Below, piece by piece: positions 1 to 10,431 of a stretch of DNA of 64,000 nucleotides. The stretch's first letter is position 1, and the number at the start of each line of letters is the position of its first letter. The position numbers and the translations under genes were made by a program. The notes under the pieces were generated by a model, which was given only the letters and a program-made list of their open reading frames with translations, did no database searches and was not told the DNA's origin. Origin of the DNA: Capitella teleta (Eukaryota > Annelida > Polychaeta > Capitellidae); NCBI GenBank assembly GCA_000328365.1, contig KB301365.1, positions 161,542 to 225,541 of the forward strand. The letters run 5' to 3'.

Positions 1-2
1 CT

Positions 3-3000
3 TTGCGAGAGGCTTGTGAAGTGCAGGATGTGTCTGAGCAGAGGGAATACCCATTAGGCACGGATGCGAAAGGCAACCTCTATTTGCACTTCCCTCAGTT
101 TTGTGGCCCAGATTTACGCATTTACCGACAATCTCCGTTACCCGTTCCAAAGTTAGAGAAGAAGGAATCCATTGAAGGCAAGGATGAGGTTGGTTGAAAA
201 AAAAACTCTTCTAGATAAACAAGTGAATTTTCTCTGTTTCTCAGTACCTGCAGCTAGTGCGCTCATCACGTGAAAAGAAACCTAAACGGAGTGCACCGAG
301 AGGTCGTCGGAAACAGAAAGCCAGAGCACCACCACCCCGTGATAGTCGCCTCAGACAGGTTGGTTATCATAAGTAGTGAACTAAATATTTCCAAACACAA
401 ATTTTATTCATTTCTCACCAGAAACCGAAGCAGTTGGTTGCGGTTTCTTCAGATGGGGATGACTGTTCAGAATCGTCAGTTAGCTCAGCTGATGAATCAG
501 TGAAAAAAGCAAACATCTCGCCCAGGAAGTCCTCTCGTCGTCGCACGCCCCAAAAAGCCTCGTTGTCCCCAGCCAGCTCAAGAGACAGCACCCCTTCCAA
601 TGTTGTCAGGCGTTCCCTGCGTAAAATAATTGAGGAATCCAAACAGCTGACGCCCCAAATAATTGAGCCTCCTGCCTCTAGGTCCTGCTCGCCTTCCTCT
701 GATGGTACGGCCACGCCTGTACTCAACTTGGGTGGGGAGCGTCTAAAGTCTGTAAATCATGTTGATCGTGACGCTGAGACTGATGTGGAGGAGGAGGAGG
801 AGGAGGTGGTGGAAGAAGAGCAGCAGCCTGATGTGCCATTGACTTCTTATTCTTGTGATCGTGAGGATAAACCAGCTGGGAATTGTGTGAATGGCGACGC
901 CCCCTGTGAGGAGGAGATTGTGGTTGGTGCTGCTGGTGATGCAATTGCTGAGAAAGATGCTGAGCCAGATGGTGTGAAAATGGATGAAAATGATGTGGAA
1001 GACAAAGAAGGCAGTGATGTGAAAGAGGATGAGAATGGTGTCAAAGAAGAAGGCCAAAATGGGAAAGAGGATGTGAAAGAAGAAAGCAGTAATGTGAAGG
1101 AGGAAGAGAATGGTTTGAAAGAGGACTTTGAGAGTATGGAGAAAGGAGAAAATAACCTAGTTGAAGATGTCAAAGGAGAGGTAGAAGATGTGAAAATGGA
1201 AGCGAATGGTGTGAAAGCAGAGACTGATTGTGATGTTAAACCTGGAGATGAGATGCAAGTCAAAGAAGAGGACTCATCTGTGAAGAGTGAAGCGAGAAAG
1301 GAAGATGCGACAACATTCAAAGAGGAAGTCAATGAAGCCAGTGACGAGAAAGCTGACTCAAGTGGCGATGAATGGGAAGAGAAGGTACGTTACCTAATCT
1401 AGGACTGTTTCAATATCCCTAATATTAATTTTGTTTTGTAGTTTCCTAAAACTGGGAGTTTTGAGTTGGTGGCAGACAGTGTGGAGCAGCTGCGTGCTCT
1501 GATGCTTATGTTCGCTGAGCCGGAAGCAGCCGCTGTTGGTACCAAGAGGAGCAGAGTGAGTTCTACATGGCTCTGTTGAGTGTCAGTTTTGAGTTAAAAA
1601 ATATTTCACAGTCCGCTGCTAAGGGAGACACAAGGAAGAAGTGTGAGAAAGAGCTGTATGAGAGCTTAGAACGACTCTTGAAAGAGCTTGAACCGTGGGA
1701 GCAGAAATTGATTGCCATCAACCGTAAGGCTAAGATCAAAATGCGGAAAGAACAGGAGATGTATGTGGAGGAGGTTGTTGAAAAAGAGGTGGGTTATTCT
1801 GAGTGTATCTGAGTGTATCTTACTCTGGGTTGTTTGCAGGTGCGAGATGTCTGGGCGAGCGAGGAGTCGGCTTCAGAGGAGAGTGGAGAAGGCTCAGATG
1901 TGGAGTCCACCGTCTCTAATGAGGTCGAAGTTCCGAAAACTCCCAAGAAAAAACCGTTGAAACCTGTGGAAGCGTCGCCTGTGTTGCCTGCTAATCTCAC
2001 CGAGGAAATGGGATTCAGTGCACGAGGCAGACTGCGCAAGCGGAGGATTATTCCGAACAACGCTGAGGATCAAAGCTTGAAGAGGAAGAAAGTTGTGAAA
2101 GAAGAGGCCGCTCCTGTTACTTCTGTTGAAGGAGAGGCAGCGAGTCTAGTGACAACCGCGCAGGATTCACCGCCCACGACCTCTCAATCGTGGATGCCTA
2201 GTCGGTTCACTTTGGAAGAACTCAAAGAGGGCCAGCAAGCTGGGCTTTATAGCATTGGCATGGTGAATGGACAACCAGTGCTCATCAAGGCTCCTGTGAC
2301 TAAGAGTAAACCTACAACTCCAAGTAAAGCCGGTGCCGCAAACTCTGATAAGAAATTCCCAATGTATCGCTTCACGGCTCCTGGCTCACAAGGAAACACA
2401 GCCAACTTCCAGACTGCCCTGAAGACTTTGCTTTCCCATGCAAAACCTGTGCGTCCTTCTGTGCCTCCCTCGACTGCCTCAACGTCTTCATGTGTTTCCC
2501 CTCTCTCATCCATTGCCCCTCCTCCTTCCACATCTTCCATGGTCGAGGCTGTCGCCCAAGTCCCGGATCCAAAGCCTGATGTTTCAGTTCTGTCTCCAAC
2601 AAAATCTCTTGCTGTCAGTTCCAGTGTGACTGCCACTAAAGTCTTCTCTGTTAGTGGAGGTATCGGCGTTAATAATATTAGCCAACTGCCACCAGCTATT
2701 GTTCAGCAGCTGGTCAAGCAGCAGGAGGTCAAATCTTCTGTGGCGACCTCAGATCACAAGATTCAGCTGTTACCTTTCCCACTGAAACCCAAATATGCTG
2801 CCAATGTCACTGTGAAGGAGCTCCTTCAGAAGGCCCTGGATAAGCCAGGCCCTAGCCAGCCGGCTGAGCTGAGTCCTGTGCCTGGATCACACACGTTGCA
2901 GCAACAGCAGAAACAGATTCAGGATCAGCTCATTCGCAAAGAACTGCAGCGTAGGATCACGCAGTTGGAGGAGAAACATGAGATAGCTTTGCAGCAGCTG

Positions 3001-4725
3001 ACGTCCAAAAGCTCAGCTGAAGCTCAGGCAGTCATCTCAGAGCACCAGGCGGTCATCCAAAAACTGAAGGCTGAACTCCAGAGCAGGGTGACCATACTTG
3101 TTCCTCAGGAACCCACGCCAAAAGTAGCTGCCATCAACAAGAAGCAATCCATTGACCAAGCACTCAAGGCTGTGATGACCACCGTCAGCACCACACTGCC
3201 CACTGCCCAGATCAAAGTAGTTGGGCCGTCACCCTTCCAGATGCCATGCCAGCGCCCCTATCGCCCGGTCACTATGACAACGACTGCCATGAAAGGTTCG
3301 ATCCCTGTCGTCCCTTCACTCACAAACAAAGGAGAGAACCTGGGCGCCTCTCTCATCACCTCCAATTCTCAGCCAACTATTGCTGCTCAGCCAACACTGA
3401 AGCCAAACAACGTCTCTATTCAGCCAGCACTTGTTCAGAAGAGAACCATTCAACCAGGTGTTCAGAGGAGTGTAGCTATTCAGCCAACAGTGCAGCAAAG
3501 TGTGGCCGTTCAGCCAGCTCAACAGCCAAGTACAGCCATTCAGCTGGCTCGACAGCAAAGTGCAACCATTCAGCCAACGCAACAGCAAAGTGCAGCCATT
3601 CAGCCAACTCAACAGCAAAGTGCAGCCATTCAGCCGGCTCAACAGCAAAGTACAACCATTCAGCCAACTCAACAGCAAAGTGCAGCCATTCAGCCTGCTC
3701 AACAGCAAAGTACAACCATTCAGCCAACTCAACAGCAAAGTGCAACCATTCAGCCAGCCCCTCAACAAGGTGCAGCCATTCAGCCGGCTCCACAGCCATC
3801 CCCGAGCAGGACTCTTGAATTGAAAATTACGCCTCGTACATTCATGACGAACGATGGCCCTGTGCAGGGCGTGGTGCTGCCCCCCGGCGTCATTTTGCCC
3901 CCAAAAGTGCTGCTCCAGTTGACCACGAGCAAGGACAAAGGTGGTCAAGGCCTGGTGGTCATGCAGCAAGGCAAGGACGGAAGCATCAGCCGCATCGCAG
4001 TGGACACCGCTCCTAAACCAAGCCCTGTTGTGATGAATGATGCCCCCAAACCACAAGTCACCCCGGTTCCCCAGGCTCCGAAAATAATATCTGCCCCTTC
4101 AACATCATCCCTCAAAACCACACAGGAGAAATTGATGCTCTATCAAGTGAATGGTCAGCTGGTCACTTCGCAAGGCATTCCGGTCAGCATTTCTCAAGGT
4201 CAAGTTATGATGGCCTCATCGTCCGTGGCTGCTGCTCGTCCGTCAGCCCCGCAAGTGAGGCTAGTCTCCAAGTCAAATGTTGGGCTGTCGCCTGGAATGA
4301 CTGTTGTTCCCAAGACCACTATGCTGCCGCAGACAGCGGCTGTGCAGCTGCAGTCTGCCGCCCCTGTGCAGATGCAGAACTTGGCTGTTTTGCAGGCATC
4401 TGGTCAGTCCTTCATCCAAGTCCAGCAACCACAGCTGCTGCAGCTGAAGCCACAAGTTCAGCCGCAACTTGTTCAAGTTAGATCTGATCTTCCTCCGCAT
4501 GCTAAAATCCAACTGCAAGCAGTGAGGGGGGCTCATCCCCAGCTGCAACAACTCAAACCCCAGCCGCAAACTGTGCGACTCAGAGCACCACAACCTCAGC
4601 TGCAAACTGTGCAAGTGAAATCCTCTGCCGAGCAGCTGCTTCCTCAAGCACAGCTGCAGATATTGCAGCAGCAGGGCCAGCAGCTGAAGATTCTCCAGCC
4701 ACAAGCTACCCCTTCTAGGCAATAA
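3..4725 (+). CDS. CECR2/RSF1-like WHIM-motif chromatin protein, 3' part
   Basis: Partial gene; its 5' end lies outside the window. Exons: 3-188, 245-358, 422-1384, 1442-1555, 1612-1788, 1840-4725 (all phase 0, at least 1,479 residues). The first exon reads YPLGTDAKGNLY...LRIYRQ, which resembles the WHIM1 motif (PLGxDxxGxxYW...RxY) of ISWI-partner subunits such as CECR2 and RSF1. A second conserved-looking block, SFELVADSVEQL, sits in the fourth exon and fits WHIM2. Between them are a basic patch (PRGRRKQKA) and a long acidic Lys/Glu tract. The last exon (962 codons) is rich in Gln, Pro and Ser. It contains a short coiled-coil-like segment near 2920-3080 and a decapeptide repeat array. No PHD finger or bromodomain is visible here, unlike full CECR2 or BPTF, so the family call is an inference. 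Expected role: nuclear subunit of an ISWI-type remodeller. An AATAAA at 5002-5007 marks the 3' end. Confidence 0.75.
3478..3790 (+). repeat. 30-bp coding tandem repeat (decapeptide, QQSAAIQPTQ-like)
   Basis: About ten imperfect copies of a 30-nt unit lie in frame inside the last exon of the chromatin-protein gene. Each encodes roughly QQSAAIQPTQ with T/A and P/T changes. The periodic open frames on both strands across this stretch are by-products of the unit being a multiple of three. Copy number is likely to vary between individuals. Confidence 0.95.
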
Positions 4726-5001
4726 TTTCTGACTTGCATCATTTCATCCGTTAATTTATTTCCATCCTGCCATTTGACTTCTGTTTGGAAGAAGTGTGAT
4801 TGATTTTATTTTTTTCTGTTAAGATGTTTTTCAGTCTCAAGATTGTTAGTGTGAATTTTGGCTGGCTATCTACCGTATGTATCAAGCAAGTGAATGTGGT
4901 TCTTGCATGGAAGCATAATTTTGTTCTTGTATCATGCTCGAGAAGAATTGTTTTTTTTTTTTTTGTATTCCTGAATTATTTTTCCTTTCTTTTCATTTTA
5001 T

Positions 5002-5071
5002 AATAAAACATTTTCAACATTTTCTGTTTTGTCTCATTGAAAAACTAAGACATTATGGTTTATGCTTTATT
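5002..5071. terminator. Convergent poly(A) signals of two genes
   Basis: AATAAA at 5002-5007 on the plus strand serves the chromatin-protein gene. TTTATT at 5066-5071, which is AATAAA on the minus strand, can serve RIC3, whose stop codon is at 5966. This would give RIC3 a 3' UTR of about 0.9 kb. The two transcripts would end within roughly 60 bp of each other. Confidence 0.6.
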
Positions 5072-5965
5072 CAGAATAAGTCAAACGATAAGAATTAAAC
5101 CACACCTAAAAGACGATGAAACTAGGAAACTTAGAAGGTGCATGGTTAGGTTGACACGCTGACTATGGCCAGTGGAAGGAACAGAATGAGACGGACGTGT
5201 ACAGCTGATCATGCCATGCAGTCCAGCACCCTGTTTAACGAACGTTCAGAAGCCAAGGTTATTGGGAGGATTCAACAAAACTCAACGGTATTTTGAAGAT
5301 GTGACTAGAAACTGAAAAATAGTAATTTCTGAGTATTCACAGTTTTTTTGTAAAAAGAGACAAAAATGAGATCAGGTATCTCACTTGAGAAAAAAAGGAA
5401 AAGATCACTATCTTCATCAAGATCATGAAAATTCAGTGCACCAAACAATAGAATGTACATAATAATTAATACCATATATATATATGTATATGAAGTAATG
5501 ACATTGCACAAGTTTTGATAACAGAATTTGAATAAATACAATTTTTGTAGCAAGATTTCAAACATTTGATGTGATAATGTACAAAAATGAAGTATAAAAA
5601 CAAAAATGGTAATGTGATAGTCCTTTTCGTGGGATGATAGCTACTGGAGGGATTGATGTTGAACTTAATTGCAGAGGAATGAGAACAATTTAAAAACAAA
5701 TTACTATAAATAATACCTCTTTCAAAAATTAATCGTACGGGTCTGAGACAGAATTAATAAGAAATGATTATGCAATACAGATACAGAAATGCCCAGGTGA
5801 TTGACACTGAAGCAAAGTACCTACATTGTAGATGTGGCCTAACAAGATGATTTAATTGTGATTTGTGTCATCCTCTTAAGTAAAATTAAGTGAAATCTAT
5901 CCCAACCCACAAAGATCACCAAAAAATTCTTTCAAATAACATGACAATACTTGACTTAGAAAAAA

Positions 5966-8900
5966 TCAATCAATTCTGGCTGATTTCATTTTTTTCTTAG
6001 GAATGCGTTGCCTCACTTCGACAGGAGTTTTCTCAACTTCAAAATCGCCACCAGTCGTGAATTCATCACCCACATCATCATCCTCCATCACTTCTGATTC
6101 ATAGTCATCCTCATCATCTCCCCCCTCCTCCTCCTCTTCATCACTCGCCTCCTCACTCTCTTCTCCCTCTTCGGCACCGATATCCTCGACTGGAGTTTCC
6201 TCGGTCGGCATTTCTTTTATATCCTCTGAATCAGGAGTTTTGCTGTTCAAGAATTCATAAGATTCAGTGTCTGGGCTAGAGGCATTGCTCTTCACATAAA
6301 CTGTGTCATCATCAACTACTTCTTCGCATTTCTGAAAACAGAAAAAAAAAAACCATGAGAAATGATTCTTCAACAATATACACAAGTAAGTCTTTTTCAA
6401 AAGTTGACAAATTCATGAGCAAGTTGCCTATGGCACTGGCCCAAGTTTGCAAGCACCCAAAATGACCTGTGTGCAATGTACCTCAGGCGAGGGTAAATCA
6501 GAGTGCTCCTCAGCAGCCTCCTCGTTGACAGTAGCATCCACCTCGTGTGTAACCGTCTCCATGGCTTGCAGAATGCGTGTCATTTGATCTTCAGTTTCCA
6601 ACAGCCGTCTCTTCAACTCGGACATCTCCAGTTCACCTTCAAAAGTACAAATCACCGCAAAAATAAAAAACAAAACAGAAGCCGAGTGACTCACTGATCT
6701 TATCGCGATCAGCTTTCATCAAAAGACGCTCGAGATCTCGTCTCTTCTTCTTGGTTCGGGTGCGTGAGTTAATTGGTTCCGGTTCCTCTTCCTCATCAGT
6801 GTCAGGAATGCCCCTGCGTGAGAACTTCTGTTTCTCTGCGCTGTATTGAATATCAGAGAAATGCGAACTGAGGTAATCCCGTCCTTCCGCTTTCTTGTCT
6901 CTCTTCCCAAACACCTAAGCAAACATCATCATCTGAAGATGAGTAATCATGAGAAAACTTTGTCTTACTTTGCTGAGAGTATAAATTAGGTAGATTACAA
7001 TGCCAACTGCATACATTGGAAGCACAATTGCCATCATTCCCTTCCCGCCTGCCCCTTGGGTTTGAGCGGCTTGCTTCTTCATTTCGGCAGCAGCCCTCAT
7101 TCCGGGATGTGGACCCGCCTACAATTACAGATTTATTTTTCATCATTTGACTTGAATAAGTTGGATGACCTTCATGGTTCTGGAGATGTATTCCTCTCCA
7201 TGCTGCACTTTATGAGACGTCTTTGCACCGGGATTCCTCAGATGTGGAGGCAAAGATCCTGGACCTATAGAGAAAGAAGATTCAAAATATCACTTGCAAT
7301 ATCAGTGCAAAGTCAGATGGTTGGGATTTCTGTCGTCAATTAGGGTGTACTCAATTACATGAAATCAGATTTGGTTAGATTATTTTCAATATTTTGAGTT
7401 GTCCCTTCATTTATGGCATTTGTAAAAGGAACTGATCGAGAAAATTTGGCACACTTTCACTTGGTTGAGTTAGTAAGTTGGTGATATCATAACATCATAA
7501 CTTAGTAGTCTCTACTAGTAGTACATGTACAACAATACTGATTCATGACTGAAGCGGCAAGACATTACCATCACAAGAGATTGACTCACTGGTCAGTGAA
7601 GAGTGCTAATTTGATCAAGACTGTCCGTAATCACTAATGTGATGTGATGTGATTTTCATGACAAAAAAAACAAGAAGTCAGTCGAAGCCTTATGTATAGA
7701 ATTTTTTAGGGAAAATTCCAAGGAGGAGCGCTAATAGTCAAGAGGGGAAAAAAAATAAAAAATAAAAAATAAAAAGTTGGGAAATGATGCAGAATTTGCT
7801 GTGTCGCCTAAAATGGTTTTTTAGTAAACACTGACAAATATGAAATTGTCATTTCTTTCAAGCACCAGACAGGGCAAGCTTTACTCTAAGAAGAATGTTG
7901 AAATTCACATAATTCCAAATAATCATCAATTTACTCAATTAATTGCATTAATTACCACCATAAGTCCATAACCTTGAACTTTTGATGTAGTTTATTAAAA
8001 CTCTGGATTTAGTCAGATGGATATGCAATGTACTGTATTAATTTCAATGCCACAGCTTGCATAACAACTGAGATATCTGCCTTCGAGATTATCGTAATTA
8101 CTTTTATGCAAGATTATGTAAGAACAGTGCATCCCAGAGCAGTAATAGTGCAATTCATTGTTGTGCATCTTGTAGCAGGGAATCGTTTGGTGTAAACTAC
8201 AAGGCTGTAGTTCAAATAATGAATGAGCTAGGGCCGACATCCCCACATGTTATGGCTGCAGACTACAGGCAATCATAGTGTGTAAACACCGCAATAACCA
8301 TTGCCGCAAAATCATGATTGACAACGCGTAAGGATACACATCAAGTGAAATCAAGTAAAACGGTGGTCACGTAACAACAATTTAAAGCCACATGGTTCAG
8401 GAAATCATATATTCATGAGGTTAAGACGGCACATTTTAATATTATAATCAGCTACTCTTGAACATGGATAAAATCCACAAATAAATCTACCGTCTTCATG
8501 GAATTCCGCGCTGGCGCAATTGTATAGACCGGTGGTGCTTCGAGGTGTGTGGTCCGAGATCACAAATCACGTCTCATACCAGGCACTTACCAGGTAAGCC
8601 TAAGTAAATCTTCATTAAAAATTGTATGTGTCTTCTCTTCTCAGGCAAATCATACGAGTTGAGAGAAGCGGGAGAATAGTAGAGAAGGGGTGGCGGCATA
8701 CACAAATCGCTAAATTTCAAAAAAAAACATACCCCATTTTTGTCTCTATACCACCAAAAAAATTGCTGTTTTTAGAGCGATGGTCTAATTCGGCATGTGC
8801 TCCGATTATGGCTCTACCGTATTGTCTCTAAAGAGAGCGCCCCCTCTAATGAGCGTGCAAGCCAGCCTTTTTACAGTTGCAACTTTTCGCTTCTAATGAA

Positions 8901-10207
8901 CGCGCACCCCTTGGTCTGCCTTACCCCGTGTCAAACGGCCCTATCTCTTAAACGGCCCATGTGTCAATCAATGCACCCAGACGCCACCGTGACACCCACC
9001 AGTCGACAGCGCATTTACACAAGTATGAATGATTCGCCTCTTATCGTTCCTGCCACTTGCTCCCGCCACAGCTATGCCAACAGTTGCACAACCAGCGCTG
9101 CGCTCACGTGAGGTTGTACAGCAGTCGTTACTACTAGTAGGAAATCGATACTAATGATCTAACAAATATGGAGGATAATTACGCAACTACCGGTACACTA
9201 GTCAATTTCAAATTTCAATTTTCGGGACCTGCGGGATCTTCATACTCCTCCTCGCTCGACTTTTCCGACTCGGATGAAGAGTCGAGTTCAAATTGAGTGG
9301 TTGTCATGTTCTGGCAAAACAAGGCAAACTTCTTTTAAGCGCCAACATCATTGGCATTGCTCAAACTTTTGCCGGTACCACACATATGGATGAGGAGGCT
9401 GGCTGGCACGCTGCCAGGAGGGGGTGGGCGCACGCCTAGGAGGAGAATGAAGGGCGGGAGTTTGATGCCGTCGGCGAGAGCTGCTGCATACCCAACAACT
9501 TTCAGCTTGAAACTTGCTGTATAGCTTTTCATTGTAATTTTTGATAGTCTAAGCGAAGCCTGATTGATTTTATGCGCCACCGGCGATTTAATTAAAAGAT
9601 TGACCGCCGGAGGAGGCTGGCAAGCCATTAAGCCCGTAGACGTAAGTACAAGACAGCGGCTGTTTTCGCGCGCAGGGGAAGGGAGGGGGAAGGAACCCAG
9701 CCAAGAGGTGCGCGCTCTTTAGAATTGGCTGCATGGTCAGAGCATCGCTCTGCAACTGCGCGCTATTTAGAGCCAATACTCATACTGTATGTAATTTCGT
9801 CCCAAGACTCCTATTTCATCATCCTCACAGATGAGATTATGGCTACATAATGCAGCTAGGCTATATCATATGTAGCTGCATTCTGTAGCCATAATCTGTA
9901 ATAATCTAATTATCAATATAGAGGCTTGGAACGAGATTACCAGATTACATCATATCATAATCATTATTATCATAATCATATCATGTCATATCATGATATG
10001 GACTCGTGATTTTGGAGCTAGCGTGAGTCGAGTTCCATTCCTTGTATAATTCCACGTACCTGAGTCCATTGGATCCTTGTGAAACGAATTCTCTCCAGAT
10101 CCAAAAGCATGTAATAACATTGGCTGGAAGATCTTTGGGTACAGGACTGCGAAGCAGCCTATAATTATCGAGAAAACCACAAGCGTTTTCACAGATGTCA
10201 TCTCCAT
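5966..10207 (-). CDS. RIC3: RIC3 acetylcholine-receptor chaperone
   Basis: RIC3 is an ER membrane chaperone that helps fold and assemble nicotinic acetylcholine and related Cys-loop receptors. Exons in transcript order on the minus strand: 10207-10060, 7264-7170, 7118-6969, 6914-6695, 6636-6482, 6331-5966 (1,134 nt, 377 residues, phases consistent). The N-terminal hydrophobic segment (VKTLVVFSIIIGCFAVLYP) is followed by a Gly/Pro-rich linker. The second membrane segment is the family hallmark (MMAIVLPMYAVGIVIYLIY). Next comes a charged region, then a predicted coiled coil beginning ELKRRLLETEDQMT, and a very acidic C-terminal third. This order matches animal RIC3. The first intron is about 2.8 kb and carries transposon relics; the other introns are 51-150 nt. 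The intron after exon 2 has an unusual GTCATC donor. The start codon lies 224 bp from the divergent CNOT11 start. Confidence 0.93.
8818..9779 (-). mobile_element. Internally deleted pogo/Tigger-like DNA transposon
   Basis: The ends carry matching inverted termini: CGTATTGTCTCTAAAGAG on the left and the complement of CTATTTAGAGCCAATAC on the right. A minus-strand frame starting at 9532 begins MKSYTASFKLKVV, the opening of pogo/CENP-B-type transposase DNA-binding domains. It runs directly into ADGIKLPPF, which resembles the sequence leading into the DDE region of the same family (ADGTKLPP). Most of the transposase between these is missing, so the copy is a non-autonomous deletion derivative. 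A second imperfect copy of the right terminus lies near 9704-9726. Confidence 0.65.
9790..9947. mobile_element. Foldback MITE (copy A of a family)
   Basis: The left half (TCGTCCCAAGACTCCTAT ... GATTATGGCTACATAATGCAG) is the inverse of the right half (CTGCATTCTGTAGCCATAATC ... AGGCTTGGAACGAGATTA) apart from scattered changes, so the DNA could fold into one long hairpin. Single arms of the same family occur at 39319, 56271, 59815 and 60588. Confidence 0.75.
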
Positions 10208-10431
10208 CTTGGCAATGTAAACTCTCGCTTGATCGCGTTTCGACCCAAACCTGTCAAATTAGAAATCACAAATAGGATTATTATTGGCGCAATTTCTGAA
10301 CACTTTGAGTGAAATAATTAATCTAAAGGTAATTCTCAATTATCAAAAGGAGTGAATACTGAGTATTTATAATCAAAAGGAAGGACTAAAGATTGACATA
10401 AACGAGATTTGGATGATAGTTCTAAACCAAG
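10208..10431. promoter_or_regulatory. Divergent intergenic region between RIC3 and CNOT11
   Basis: Only 224 bp separate the RIC3 start codon (minus strand, 10207) from the CNOT11 start codon (plus strand, 10432), so both 5' UTRs and the promoter must share this space. The CNOT11 start has a good context (AACCAAGATGGC). I see no clear TATA box. The bidirectional promoter is inferred from geometry. Confidence 0.6.

Larger units (their letters stand above)
7265..10059. other. RIC3 intron 1, transposon-rich non-coding DNA
   Basis: This large intron has no host exon that I can recognise. It contains an internally deleted pogo-like element (8818-9779), a foldback element (9790-9947), a short interspersed repeat (8238-8286) also seen at 41658, and AT-rich microsatellite-like sequence near 7750 and 9950-10000. 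Confidence 0.7.

Noticed and set aside
415-1332. Minus-strand frames opposite the acidic exon
   Set aside because: Shadows of Glu/Lys-rich coding sequence on the plus strand.
3476-4056. Long repetitive frames on the opposite and alternate strands of the Gln-rich exon
   Set aside because: They arise from a 30-bp unit lacking stops in several frames; the sense frame continues a 962-codon exon.
3-4725. Identification of the first gene as BPTF
   Set aside because: No PHD finger or bromodomain and the order of motifs differs; the WHIM-like block fits CECR2/RSF1 better, and only family level is claimed.
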